A stretch of DNA of 64,000 nt from Desulfurivibrionaceae bacterium (GTDB lineage: Bacteria > Desulfobacterota > Desulfobulbia > Desulfobulbales > VMSU01), in assembly GCA_030145275.1 (NCBI GenBank), contig JAQYVV010000010.1, positions 1 through 64,000 of the forward strand, in the 5' to 3' direction. Numbering within the stretch: position 1 is the stretch's first letter; each line of letters starts with the position of its first letter. The notes beneath the pieces are model-generated. The model was not told the DNA's origin. It saw only the letters and a list, made by a program, of their open reading frames with translations, and did not search any database. This document shows, piece after piece, positions 34,200 through 43,076 of this stretch. Both the position numbers and the translations under genes were made by a program.

Positions 34200-34280
34200 T
34201 TCAACTTTCCGATTTTATCTGGCAGTTGCTGTAAACCTTTCATCTTTCATCTTGTACCTTAAACAATCAGAAAGGATCAC

Positions 34281-34308
34281 TTGACTTAATAAAGCAGGTG
34301 CTTAAATT
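34281..34308 (+). promoter_or_regulatory. Possible promoter of the RND efflux operon
   Basis: TTGACT at 34281-34286, 16-base spacer, TAAATT at 34303-34308, located 64 bases before the outer-membrane factor start codon. Confidence 0.5.
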
Positions 34309-34371
34309 ACTGGTTTCATTACCCTCTTTTCTCATTTACCATAAGTGCTTACAGTGCTATAAAGCCTATTT

Positions 34372-35760
34372 ATGAACAAGCTGATTATCACATTGCTGTT
34401 AGTCTTGGTCTCCACAGCCTGCAGCCAATTGCAGCCAACTGCCATTGAAAATGCCAACCGTGGTCTGCCCGCTCAGTTTTCCATGTACAGTCAAAGCGCT
34501 GAACAAGCCAACCACTGGTGGGAGGACTTTGAAAGCCTGGAATTAAACAGTCTGATAGACTTGGCAATAAATGAAAACTTTTCAGTCAAAGAGGCCTGGG
34601 CACGCCTTAAACAGGCCGAAATAACCGCACAAAAAGAAGGGGCTCTGCTGTATCCCAAGCTTGACTATTCAGTCGGCGGATCATATCTGGAGCAAAAGAC
34701 AAAGGGACTACCCCGGACAAAAAGTGACAACTGGTCCACGGGACTGACAGCAAGCTATGAAGTAGATCTATGGGGCAAAATAGAGGCAGATAAAAGCAAC
34801 CTTTCCTTGAGCGCCAGCGCAACAAAAGAAGATTTAAAATCAGCCATCATGACAGTCTCCGGAGAAATAGCAGAGGCCTGGATTGGCCTTATCTCCACAA
34901 AAAAGCAAAAAGAGCTCTTTTTAAAACAGCAGGGACTGCAGGAAAAACTTCTTGAACTAATAGAGTTCAGGCTTCCTGTCGGTAAGTCAACCGCTCTTAA
35001 CGTCTATCAGCAACGACAGGCCATTGAAAGAATTTCGGCAGCTTTAATACCAATAAAGAGTAAAACACAACTTTTCAACAGGCAACTGGCCCTGCTTACC
35101 GGCAAAGCATCACTTGCAAATCTGCCGCTCCAGCAACAACACTTCCCGCTCAAAAAAGAAATTCCCGCCGTAGGCTTACCGGCAGATTTGCTGGCCGCCA
35201 GACCTGACATTAAGGCTGCGGGCCTGCGGCTCAACGCCGCCCAATGGCAGATCACTGCCGCCAAAGCTGACCGACTGCCTGCCCTAAAACTTTCCGCCTC
35301 CCACACATATTCAAGCAACGAAATATCCTCACTCTTTGACAATTGGCTTTTAAACCTGGCGGCCAACTTAACTGGACCAATTTTTGACGGTGGCCGCAGG
35401 AAATTGGAAGTCGAGAGGACCAAAGCCGTAGTGGATGAACGCCTGGCCACCTATAGAAAAATCGTTTTTACCGCCATCAAAGAGGTGGAAGATGCCATGG
35501 CGGATGAAGACCAGTATACCCAGACACTGGTCTCCCTGGAAAAACAGCTGCTGCTCTCCTCAAAAACTATGCAGGAGGCCAAAACTCGCTACATTAACGG
35601 CAGTTCAGACTTTCTGAACGTCTTAACAGAGGAGTTAAATAACCTGCAGCTACAGCAGGACATGATCACAGCGCAAGAAAAGATGTTGAGCGCCAGAATT
35701 AAACTTCATAAGGCCCTTGGCGGCTCCTGGGTAAATGCAATAACAACTCTTGCTCACTAA
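34372..35760 (+). CDS. RND efflux outer-membrane factor (NodT/OprM-type lipoprotein)
   Basis: 462 residues with signal peptide and lipobox STAC. Two OEP (TolC-like) repeats are visible: NHWWEDFESLELNSLIDLAINENFSVKEAWARLKQAE and YEVDLWGKIEADKSNL in the first; LLAARPDIKAAGLRLNAAQWQI and GPIFDGGRRKLEVERTKA in the second. These are hallmarks of the OprM/NodT branch. It forms the trimeric outer-membrane duct of the pump encoded by the next two genes, which follow in the same direction within about 70 and 130 bases. Confidence 0.9.
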   Translation: MNKLIITLLLVLVSTACSQLQPTAIENANRGLPAQFSMYSQSAEQANHWWEDFESLELNSLIDLAINENFSVKEAWARLKQAEITAQKEGALLYPKLDYSVGGSYLEQKTKGLPRTKSDNWSTGLTASYEVDLWGKIEADKSNLSLSASATKEDLKSAIMTVSGEIAEAWIGLISTKKQKELFLKQQGLQEKLLELIEFRLPVGKSTALNVYQQRQAIERISAALIPIKSKTQLFNRQLALLTGKASLANLPLQQQHFPLKKEIPAVGLPADLLAARPDIKAAGLRLNAAQWQITAAKADRLPALKLSASHTYSSNEISSLFDNWLLNLAANLTGPIFDGGRRKLEVERTKAVVDERLATYRKIVFTAIKEVEDAMADEDQYTQTLVSLEKQLLLSSKTMQEAKTRYINGSSDFLNVLTEELNNLQLQQDMITAQEKMLSARIKLHKALGGSWVNAITTLAH

Positions 35761-35826
35761 ACACCACGTGATGCCTTCGGCCAACTGGCTGTAGATTAAT
35801 AACAACCAAATAACCCCAAAAACCAC

Positions 35827-37074
35827 ATGCAAAAAGAAACCAACAACATCATTTCTAAAAAAACTCCGGTACCCACCAGACCGTTGCGGCAGAGGCTGCT
35901 TGCTGTCATCTTAATATTAGGCCTCTTAATCGCTGGTTTTTTCGCCGCCCAATATCTCCTTAAGACAAAACCCAAGGCAAGGAAAAAACCGCCGGTTAAA
36001 ATGCAGACCCTGGTCAAAACAATGACCATATCCCCGATGGACATCAATGCGAAAATAAAGGCCTTTGGAAACATTATCCCTGCCAGGGAAATAAATCTCA
36101 TGGCCAGGGTGTCAGGTGAGGCAGAATATCTGCATCCTAATTTCATCCCCGGCGGCATCGTCAAGGCAGGAGAAGTCCTGCTAAGGCTGGATGGCAAGGA
36201 CTACCAGCTTATCCTCAAGCAAAGGCAAAATGCCCTGGCCAAAGCCCTGGCCGACCTGCGGATCGAACAAGGCAATCAGACCGTGGCCCAAAAGGAGTGG
36301 GAGCTCATCAACAAGCTCTCAAGCGATATCGATACGACAAGCGAAGACCTGGCCTTAAGAAGACCTCAGTTAAACAAGGCAAATGCCGCAATCATGGTGG
36401 CCGAAACCGACATAGAAAAGGCCCTTGTTGATCTGGCCCGAACGGAAATCACCACGCCCTTTAACGCAGTCATCCGCCAGAAAGCAATCAACCTTGGCTC
36501 CCAAGTCTCTAATTTATCGGTCATAGCCGCCCTGGTGGATATTGATGTCTTTTGGGCCATCCTTTCTCTACCGGTGGAAAAGGTAGGCTGGATTGATCTG
36601 CCATCAAACAAAACTGAAGGGTCAACAGTTACCATTCATTCAAATCTACAGGCTCTTTATAAAGGTAAAATTGTCAATCTGTTGCCTGATCTTGACCCAG
36701 ACGGCATGATGGCCCGTATTCTGGTTGAAATCAGGGACCCGATGGGCCTAAAAAGCAACAACCCTCCTCTGCCATTGGGAAGTTTTATTGAGGCTGAAAT
36801 AAGCGGAAAAGAGATGAAAAACGTTTTTAAAGTGCCCCGGCCCGCTTTGCAGGAAAATAGCAAGATCCTCACGGCCACAGATGAGGGGAACCTACAGATA
36901 AAAACGGTGTCAGTTGTCTGGAAAGACCCAGAGTGGGCCTATATCGATACAGGCATGAATGGTGACACAAAAATTATTATTTCCAATGTTCCGGCGCCAG
37001 TGGAAGGCATGCCTTTGGAAATATGGCAGGACAGCAGCGGCAAGAATACTGAAAAAAAGGTAAGCGCTCCATGA
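35827..37074 (+). CDS. RND efflux periplasmic adaptor (membrane fusion protein)
   Basis: 415 residues. A single N-terminal helix (LLAVILILGLLIAGFFAAQYLL) anchors it. The lipoyl half-motifs (INLMARVSGEAEYLHPNFIPGGIVKAGEVLLRLD and ALVDLARTEITTPFNAVIRQKAINLGSQV) flank a helical hairpin, followed by beta-barrel and membrane-proximal domains. It bridges the outer-membrane factor and the RND pump. The last codons and the TGA stop are inside repeat B3, which starts at 37060, so the native C terminus may have been altered. Confidence 0.9.
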   Translation: MQKETNNIISKKTPVPTRPLRQRLLAVILILGLLIAGFFAAQYLLKTKPKARKKPPVKMQTLVKTMTISPMDINAKIKAFGNIIPAREINLMARVSGEAEYLHPNFIPGGIVKAGEVLLRLDGKDYQLILKQRQNALAKALADLRIEQGNQTVAQKEWELINKLSSDIDTTSEDLALRRPQLNKANAAIMVAETDIEKALVDLARTEITTPFNAVIRQKAINLGSQVSNLSVIAALVDIDVFWAILSLPVEKVGWIDLPSNKTEGSTVTIHSNLQALYKGKIVNLLPDLDPDGMMARILVEIRDPMGLKSNNPPLPLGSFIEAEISGKEMKNVFKVPRPALQENSKILTATDEGNLQIKTVSVVWKDPEWAYIDTGMNGDTKIIISNVPAPVEGMPLEIWQDSSGKNTEKKVSAP

Positions 37075-37162
37075 ACACCCCGCTGCACGTAATCGGGGTG
37101 CCCATGAAACGCTTACGGACTCGGGGTTAGGCAATCTTGGGTATGCTTAAGTGATCGTTAAC
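37060..37162. repeat. Palindromic element, family B copy 3 (centre deleted)
   Basis: Same sequence as B2 at both ends (GTAAGCGCTCCATGAACACC at the left, TTGGGTATGCTTAAGTGATC at the right) but lacking about 50 bases of the central palindrome. It overlaps the 3' end of the adaptor gene and fills most of the gap to the RND pump gene. Confidence 0.88.
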
Positions 37163-37200
37163 AAAAAAAGAGTACGGGCGACGAGCAGAGAAAGAAATAA

Positions 37201-40200
37201 ATGCACATAGATAAAAGTTTATATAAGGGCCCGATCGCCTGGATGACCGGAAATCCTGTCGCGGCCAACCTGTTAATGCTCTTTCTATTGGTGGGCGGAT
37301 TTTTCTGGGGGACCCAGGTCAAGCAGGAGGTATTCCCGGAATTCGACCTGGATTTGGTCGAAATCTCGGTGGGTTATCCCGGAGCCAGCCCGGAAGAGGT
37401 TGAGCAGGCTATCATCCTGCCCATTGAAGAGGCAATTCAGAATATCAGCGGCATTGAAGAGGTTAGCTCCACCGCCAGTGAAGGCAGCGGTCGTGTCAGG
37501 GTAGAAGCCTCCTTAGACATTGATCTCCAACAACTGTCCACCGACATTAAAAATGAAGTTGATCGGATTACCACCTTTCCAGATGAGGCAAAAGAGCCTC
37601 TTGTCTCTGTGCCCTCCAGAAAAAGACAAGTTATTACTCTCATCGTCTATGGTCAGCAAAAGCAGAAAGTCCTAAGAGAAGTTACTGAAATGGTGCGAGA
37701 CCAGCTCCTCCAAGACCAAGAGATCACCCAGGTTGAACTCCTTGGTGACCATCCGCTGGAAATGAGCATAGAAATCCCTCAGAAAACCCTGCGCGCATAT
37801 AATCTAAAACTCGCTGATGTTGCCGCTAAAATTAAAAATGCATCCATCGATCTGCCCGGAGGTACTATAAAAACCAAGGGCGGTGAGATCCTGGTGCGCA
37901 TGAAGGAGAGAAAAGACTACAAGAATGAATACTCCTCCATCCCAATTATTAACGCCGCCAACGGCACCGTTGTCACTTTAGGGGAAATTGCCACAATCAC
38001 CGACGGTTTTGAAGAGACCGACCAGCACCTGATTTATAACGACATGCCGGCTTTGGGAATTGACGTTTTCAGGATTGGTAAACAGACCCCCATTTCGGTG
38101 GCAGACGCCGTCCTGGCCCATGTAGAAAAGCTGCAGAAAACCCTGCCTGACGGCATATATGTGGACACGGTTAATGACCGCTCGGAAATGTTCAGGCAGC
38201 GTGTTGATCTTCTGGTCAAAAACGGCTTACTGGGACTTGCCCTTGTTTTTATCCTGCTTGCCGTTTTCCTGGAGGCCAGGCTAGCTTTTTGGGTCACTTT
38301 AGGTATTCCCATCTCATTTCTCGGCTCTCTGCTTTTTATCCCCAGTTTTGGTGTCAGTATTAATATGATATCCCTCTTTGCCTTTATTATATCCCTTGGT
38401 ATCGTGGTGGATGACACCATTGTCGTTGGCGAAAACGTCTACAGTTATAGACAGCAGGGGCTCTCTGCCTTTGAGGCGGCAATTAAAGGGGCCAAAGATA
38501 TCGCCACCCCGGTGACCTTCAGTATTATCACCAACATTGTCACCTTTATGCCCCTATATTTTGTCCCCGGCACCATGGGCAAAATCTTTCGAACTATCCC
38601 CATAGTTGTATCAGCTGTTTTTCTGATCTCCCTGCTTGAGGCACTTTTTGTACTCCCAGCCCACCTGGGCCATCAGAAAAAGGTCAAAAATCCTCTGCTA
38701 AAATTTATTACCCGCCAGCAGCGTAAATTTTCAGACGGATTTATGGCTTTCGTTAAAAATGTCTACGGCCCTTCTCTCACCCTTGCTTTACGATTTAGAT
38801 ATGTAAGCTTAACCATCAGCATCGTAATCTTGATGATAACCCTTTCTTATGTGAAAAGCGGTCGCATGGGGATAACCATGTTCCCGAAAGTAGAGGCAGA
38901 TCTCTCTTACGCCTCAGCAACACTTCCTGTGGGAGTTACCGTTGGCGACACCATCGAGGTGCACGACCAGATGCTGGCAGCCGCCAACCAGACAATTGAT
39001 GAGATAGGACGGGAAAACCAGGTGGAAGGGATATTATCTTTCATCAACAAAAATACGGTCTGGGTACAGGTCCATATGGTGCCGCCGGAAGAACGCCTTG
39101 TTAACACCTCCGAATTCACTAAAAGATGGCGGCAGGCAACAGGAAGCATTGCCGGCATTGACTCCCTGAAATACAAGGCCGATCACGGCGGCCCAGGATC
39201 AGGTGCCGCCCTAACCGTGGAGCTGCAGCATCGCGATACCGTTGTCCTGGAAGAGGCAAGCAAAGATTTGGCCGAGGCCTTGGGATATTTCCCCTTGGTT
39301 TCAGATATTGATGATGGCTATACCCCCGGCAAGGACCAGTTCGACTTCACCCTCAAAGCAGCCGCCTACCAATTCGGCCTGAGCCCGATGGAGGTGGCCC
39401 GCCAAATACGCAACGCCTATTATGGTTACGAGGCCTTAACCCAGCTTCGAGGCCGCAACGAGATAAAAATAATGGTGCGCCACCCAGAAAATGAACGAAA
39501 GGCGGAATACTATCTTGATGAGATGCTGATCACCACTCCCAAGGGCATAAAAGTACCATTAACCGAGATTGCCGAGATAAAGAGAGGCAAGGCCTTTACG
39601 ACTATTAGCAGGAGAGACGGGAAAAGAGTTGTAACCGTAACTTCTGATGTGACCCCGCAAAGTAAAGCAGAAATGGTCTTGGAATCAATAAAGCAGGAGA
39701 CCCTGCCGGCTTTGCAGAAAAAATACCAGGGGCTTAGTTTCAGCTTTGAGGGGAAACAGGCCGACAGGAAAGAGTCCATGGCCGCCCTGGCAAAAGGGAT
39801 GGTTTTGGCCTTAATGATCGTCTACATGCTGCTGGCAATTCCTTTTAAAAGCTATATTCAGCCTTCAATTATTATGATCAGCATACCATTTGGAGTCGTC
39901 GGGGCAATTATCGGTCACTTGCTCATGGGATACAGCCTCAGCCTCCTGAGCATGTTCGGGATTGTCGCCCTCTCCGGTGTTGTGGTCAACGATTCCCTGA
40001 TCTTAATTGATTATGCAAACAAACAGGTCCGGGGTGGAGCGACCCATTATGCCGCTGTCATAAATGCCGGTATCAAACGTTTTCGCCCCATTCTGCTCAC
40101 CACCCTCACCACCTTTTGCGGCCTTATGCCCATGATCTTTGAATCTTCGCGCCAGGCCCGCTTTCTTATCCCAATGGCAATTTCTCTAGGCTTTGGCATC

Positions 40201-40314
40201 CTCTTTTCGACTGTGATTATTCTTGTCCTGGTCCCTTCACTGTATATAATTGTCGAGGACATCAAGTGGCTCTTTAAGAAGATTTTTTTCCACCACTCAA
40301 TAAGTTCTACGTAA
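37201..40314 (+). CDS. RND efflux pump inner-membrane subunit (AcrB/HAE1 family)
   Basis: 1037 residues, standard length for HAE-type RND pumps. It has a first helix followed by FPEFDLDLVEISVGYPGASPEEVEQAIILPIEE, the porter domain, helices 2-6 with GIVVDDTIVVGENVY (proton-relay Asp pair in helix 4), then the duplicated second half including GIVALSGVVVNDSLILIDYAN. It drives proton-dependent export. With 34372-35760 and 35827-37074 it forms a complete tripartite system. No dedicated regulator is adjacent. Confidence 0.93.
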   Translation: MHIDKSLYKGPIAWMTGNPVAANLLMLFLLVGGFFWGTQVKQEVFPEFDLDLVEISVGYPGASPEEVEQAIILPIEEAIQNISGIEEVSSTASEGSGRVRVEASLDIDLQQLSTDIKNEVDRITTFPDEAKEPLVSVPSRKRQVITLIVYGQQKQKVLREVTEMVRDQLLQDQEITQVELLGDHPLEMSIEIPQKTLRAYNLKLADVAAKIKNASIDLPGGTIKTKGGEILVRMKERKDYKNEYSSIPIINAANGTVVTLGEIATITDGFEETDQHLIYNDMPALGIDVFRIGKQTPISVADAVLAHVEKLQKTLPDGIYVDTVNDRSEMFRQRVDLLVKNGLLGLALVFILLAVFLEARLAFWVTLGIPISFLGSLLFIPSFGVSINMISLFAFIISLGIVVDDTIVVGENVYSYRQQGLSAFEAAIKGAKDIATPVTFSIITNIVTFMPLYFVPGTMGKIFRTIPIVVSAVFLISLLEALFVLPAHLGHQKKVKNPLLKFITRQQRKFSDGFMAFVKNVYGPSLTLALRFRYVSLTISIVILMITLSYVKSGRMGITMFPKVEADLSYASATLPVGVTVGDTIEVHDQMLAAANQTIDEIGRENQVEGILSFINKNTVWVQVHMVPPEERLVNTSEFTKRWRQATGSIAGIDSLKYKADHGGPGSGAALTVELQHRDTVVLEEASKDLAEALGYFPLVSDIDDGYTPGKDQFDFTLKAAAYQFGLSPMEVARQIRNAYYGYEALTQLRGRNEIKIMVRHPENERKAEYYLDEMLITTPKGIKVPLTEIAEIKRGKAFTTISRRDGKRVVTVTSDVTPQSKAEMVLESIKQETLPALQKKYQGLSFSFEGKQADRKESMAALAKGMVLALMIVYMLLAIPFKSYIQPSIIMISIPFGVVGAIIGHLLMGYSLSLLSMFGIVALSGVVVNDSLILIDYANKQVRGGATHYAAVINAGIKRFRPILLTTLTTFCGLMPMIFESSRQARFLIPMAISLGFGILFSTVIILVLVPSLYIIVEDIKWLFKKIFFHHSISST

Positions 40315-40341
40315 AGTCAGCCTTTAAAAAACCAAAGTGTC

Positions 40342-40370
40342 TTGACCTGCTCTAATGTAGATGCTAAATA
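40342..40370 (+). promoter_or_regulatory. Promoter of the parvulin gene
   Basis: TTGACC at 40342-40347, a 17-base spacer and TAAATA at 40365-40370, 44 bases before ATG 40414, which also has AAAGGAG. Confidence 0.65.
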
Positions 40371-40413
40371 AGCAGCTCAATTATCTTTTTAGATAAAACA
40401 AAAGGAGTTCAAA

Positions 40414-40698
40414 ATGGGACAAAAAGCACAGGCTCGCCACATACTGGTGGCTACAGAAGAAAAATGCAACCAGCTAAAAGAGAAGATAGAAGGCGGAGAA
40501 GATTTTGCTGAAATCGCAAAGGTACACTCAATCTGTCCATCGTCTAAAGATGGTGGCGCCCTTGGTGAATTTGGCCCAGGAGCCATGGTAGAGGAATTCG
40601 ACAAGGTTGTCTTTAGCGCCGAAGTTAATTCCGTACAGGGACCAGTTAAAACTGATTTTGGCTATCATCTTCTGGAAGTGACAAGCCGCACTGAGTAA
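40414..40698 (+). CDS. ppiC: Parvulin-type peptidyl-prolyl isomerase PpiC
   Basis: 94-residue single-domain cytoplasmic parvulin, the size of E. coli PpiC. The family pattern is complete: ARHILVATEEKCNQLKEKI, EDFAEIAKVHSICPSSKDGGALGEFGPGAMVEEFDKVVF, and VQGPVKTDFGYHLLEV. It speeds cis-trans isomerisation of proline peptide bonds. AAAGGAG precedes the ATG and a sigma-70 promoter is visible upstream. It converges on the small selenoprotein gene, with a hairpin between. Confidence 0.93.
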   Translation: MGQKAQARHILVATEEKCNQLKEKIEGGEDFAEIAKVHSICPSSKDGGALGEFGPGAMVEEFDKVVFSAEVNSVQGPVKTDFGYHLLEVTSRTE

Positions 40699-40720
40699 AA
40701 GGCTCGTAAAAAAACACGAG

Positions 40721-40754
40721 GCTTAGCTGGCCTAATATAATCGGCCAGCTAGGC
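40721..40754. terminator. Hairpin between ppiC and the small selenoprotein gene
   Basis: GCTTAGCTGGCC pairs with GGCCAGCTAGGC (one wobble) around a 10-base loop. Located between convergent genes; no long T-run, so efficiency is uncertain. Confidence 0.55.
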
Positions 40755-40775
40755 TTGCCCCCCTCTATAAAGAGG

Positions 40776-40907
40776 CTACAGCAGGGCAAACAACAGCCAT
40801 ACCAACAAGCTGAAACCTACAATTACATATACTACTGGTCTTAAAACATTCCAAAGATTTGTTAACTCCTCCGGAGTTAATACTTTTGGCTGTTTTCAGT
40901 TAGCCAT
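40776..40907 (-). CDS. Candidate 43-residue selenoprotein with one membrane helix
   Basis: ATG 40905-40907 is preceded by AGAGGTGG at good spacing. The frame reads M-A-N, then TGA (40896-40898), then KQPKVLTPEELTNLWNVL and a hydrophobic helix (PVVYVIVGFSLLVWLLFALL) to a TAG at 40776. No ATG or GTG, and no other plausible start, lies between the TGA and the helix. Read as Sec, the product is 43 residues with Sec at position 4 and a C-terminal membrane anchor. A perfect 8-bp hairpin follows the TGA (see the SECIS feature). The organism uses Sec elsewhere (fdnG). No family is recognised. The alternative is a pseudogene or a non-coding hairpin. Confidence 0.72.
40862..40898 (-). promoter_or_regulatory. 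Candidate bacterial SECIS of the small selenoprotein
   Basis: After the TGA (40896-40898), TTAACTCC (40880-40873) pairs perfectly with GGAGTTAA (40869-40862) around the loop GGA. The loop begins 23 bases after the TGA and its first base is G, within the general bacterial SECIS model. Confidence 0.7.
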
Positions 40908-40925
40908 TGTGTCCACCTCTTTTAA

Positions 40926-42020
40926 TTACGTTTTCTTCTTGTCTGCTTTCGTCTTACTTGCCAGTTGACCACATGCAGCCGATATATCTGCGCCCCGGCT
41001 GTTTCTCACCAGAGCTATCAGGCCGGCCTCTCTCAGTACCTCTTGAAAAGCTATAACACATTCTTGCTCAGAGCATTTGTAAGGCAAACCATCACACTCA
41101 TTAAATGGCATCAGATTAATCCTGCAGGAGATCCCTGTTAATTTTTCTGCCAACTGCTTTGCATCATCAAGTGAATCATTCACCCCTTTAATAAGAATAT
41201 ATTCGAACAGGATGACCTTTTTCTTGGCCAAGGGGTATGATCGGCAGGCATTAAGCAGCTGCGCCACAGAATACTTCTGGTTAATTGGCATCAGCATACT
41301 GCGAGTCATATCATCTGCAGCATGGAGAGAAACTGCAATATTGACCCGTATATCCCGACCCAAATCCTCTATTCTTGGTACAATTCCACAGGTTGAAACC
41401 GTGACCCGTCGCTCGGTAAATTCAAAACCCCGCTCATCCATCAAAATAGTCAAGGCGGTTATAAGATGTTCATAATTGGCCAGGGGCTCGCCCATTCCCA
41501 TGAATACCAGATTATTAATAATCTCTCTGGCTGGCACACTGGTCATTCCCGATTGAGCCATGTGTTCCATGACCGCCATAACCTGATTGACCATCTCGGA
41601 GGGGCGCAGGTTTCTTTCAAATCCCATGAGCCCAGTTAGACAAAACTTGCAGCCCATGGCACAGCCAACCTGGGATGAGATGCACAGGGTGTTCCGCCCC
41701 TCTGCCGGAATCATAACACTTTCAATCACCGCACCATCATCAAGGACAAAACCATATTTAACCGTGCCATCTTCCGAGCGTTCTACCTGTGCGAGCTCAA
41801 GAGAGCTTAAATATGAGGCTGAGGCAAGTTTGTCCCGATACTCTTTTTTAAGCAGACCGCCAAGCCCCGAAAAATCCGAACTTCCGAGCTTGTATAGCCA
41901 AGAAAACAGATGAGCAGCCCTTGAAGACGGAATATCCAGACTCTGCAGATATTCGGATAACTGCAAACGAGTGAGACCTCGCAGATCTCTCTTTTCCCTG
42001 GCCCTATTCACGCTCCTCAT
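40926..42020 (-). CDS. rlmN: 23S rRNA/tRNA adenine-C2 methyltransferase RlmN
   Basis: About 364 residues from ATG 42020, which has AGGGG just upstream and overlaps the end of rnhA by 17 bases. Radical-SAM enzyme that methylates A2503 of 23S rRNA and A37 of some tRNAs. The cluster motif CAMGCKFC (Cx3Cx2C), the GEPLANYE motif and the C-terminal region around SRGADISAACGQL, containing the second catalytic Cys, are all present. A longer ORF extends upstream to 42086 but has no better start. Probably co-transcribed with rnhA; the small selenoprotein gene starts 18 bases downstream. Confidence 0.93.
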   Translation of the reverse strand: MRSVNRAREKRDLRGLTRLQLSEYLQSLDIPSSRAAHLFSWLYKLGSSDFSGLGGLLKKEYRDKLASASYLSSLELAQVERSEDGTVKYGFVLDDGAVIESVMIPAEGRNTLCISSQVGCAMGCKFCLTGLMGFERNLRPSEMVNQVMAVMEHMAQSGMTSVPAREIINNLVFMGMGEPLANYEHLITALTILMDERGFEFTERRVTVSTCGIVPRIEDLGRDIRVNIAVSLHAADDMTRSMLMPINQKYSVAQLLNACRSYPLAKKKVILFEYILIKGVNDSLDDAKQLAEKLTGISCRINLMPFNECDGLPYKCSEQECVIAFQEVLREAGLIALVRNSRGADISAACGQLASKTKADKKKT

Positions 42021-42702
42021 ATCCCCTATCCGCTGGCAGCCCACCCTTTCTGGCCGCCGCCACCGCAAGAGTGTCACATATTTCATTATACAGGTCGCCG
42101 GCGTGGCCTTTTACCCAGCGAAAATTAATATCAAGGCCCTCCGCAAGGTCAAGAAGTTCAGCCCAAAGATCAGGATTAACAGCGGGAGCCTTGTCAGATT
42201 TTATCCAGCCCTTTTTCCTCCAACTTTTTGCCCACCCCTTGCTAATGCCGTTCACAACATAACTTGAATCTGAGTACAATGTGATCGGTTTATCCCTTAT
42301 TGCAAGTCCTCTGAGGGCCACTATTGCCCCCATTAACTCCATACGGTTGTTTGTGGTCAGGCGAAAGCCTCCCGACAGCTCTTTTTTTTCGCCCTCATGA
42401 ATCACCACAATCCCATAGCCACCAGGGCCGGGATTATTAATACTACCCCCATCGGTATAAATCGTTACCTCACCAGGTTTCGGCGTTATATCAAGAGATT
42501 CCGCATGGCCTTTCTTTTTGGCCTTTGGCCCGGCTGCAGCGTATATTGGCTCCAAAAGCCAATCTTCGGCCTCCTTTTTGCTCGAAAAACCTTTAAAGCG
42601 GGCCGCAGGATAACCTTTGACCTGTGCCTGGGCTTCAGGCCAGTTATCGTATATCCCCGGCGTTTGTCCTACGGCGATTGCATAAAATTTTTTGGTGGCC
42701 AT
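42004..42702 (-). CDS. rnhA: Ribonuclease HI with N-terminal RNA-binding domain
   Basis: About 232 residues from ATG 42702 (GGAACCGG upstream). The N-terminal 45 residues (KFYAIAVGQTPGIYDNWPEAQAQVKGYPAARFKGFSSKKEAEDWL) are the caulimovirus-viroplasmin/hybrid-binding domain found in eukaryotic-type RNase H1. The catalytic domain follows, with active-site residues in YTDGGSINNPGPGGYG, RMELMGAIVAL and YSDSSYVV plus WVKGHAGDLYNEICD. It removes RNA from RNA-DNA hybrids. Its 3' end overlaps the rlmN start. Confidence 0.92.
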   Translation of the reverse strand: MATKKFYAIAVGQTPGIYDNWPEAQAQVKGYPAARFKGFSSKKEAEDWLLEPIYAAAGPKAKKKGHAESLDITPKPGEVTIYTDGGSINNPGPGGYGIVVIHEGEKKELSGGFRLTTNNRMELMGAIVALRGLAIRDKPITLYSDSSYVVNGISKGWAKSWRKKGWIKSDKAPAVNPDLWAELLDLAEGLDINFRWVKGHAGDLYNEICDTLAVAAARKGGLPADRGYEERE

Positions 42703-43076
42703 TTTTTCCGGTTCCAGTATAAATTTTTGTACTGAGATGGCCACTATTACTAAATTTTGTACCGGCCACCCCGTTTACATCTTCGAGAGAGAGGTTAAAT
42801 AACCTCGTGCTTTCAGGATATTGAGCATATAAAAAGAAAAAACCACCTGTTGGCATGTAGATTGCTGTAGTAAAGAGTAAAACGAACTCCTTATCTCCTT
42901 TCTAAAGAAAACCTGCTTTGTCCCCCCAAAGCAGGTTTTCTGTTTCTACCTGTAGGTATTTTCAGATATTCGTTCCAATTGATGCCCTTCATAACAATTC
43001 TCACCTGTCCCCGTATGGCATAAATTCACTCCGCCCACAGGGATCACCGCTTACAGCCTTTTTCCCTGATCATCTA
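42703..43076. other. Intergenic region between rnhA and a lipoprotein gene
   Basis: 374 bases with no supported gene. The only strong signal is the terminator at 42906-42941. Confidence 0.4.
42906..42941. terminator. Strong hairpin terminator
   Basis: AGAAAACCTGCTTTG pairs perfectly with CAAAGCAGGTTTTCT around TCCCCC. It probably ends transcription of the minus-strand lipoprotein gene before rnhA. Confidence 0.85.
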
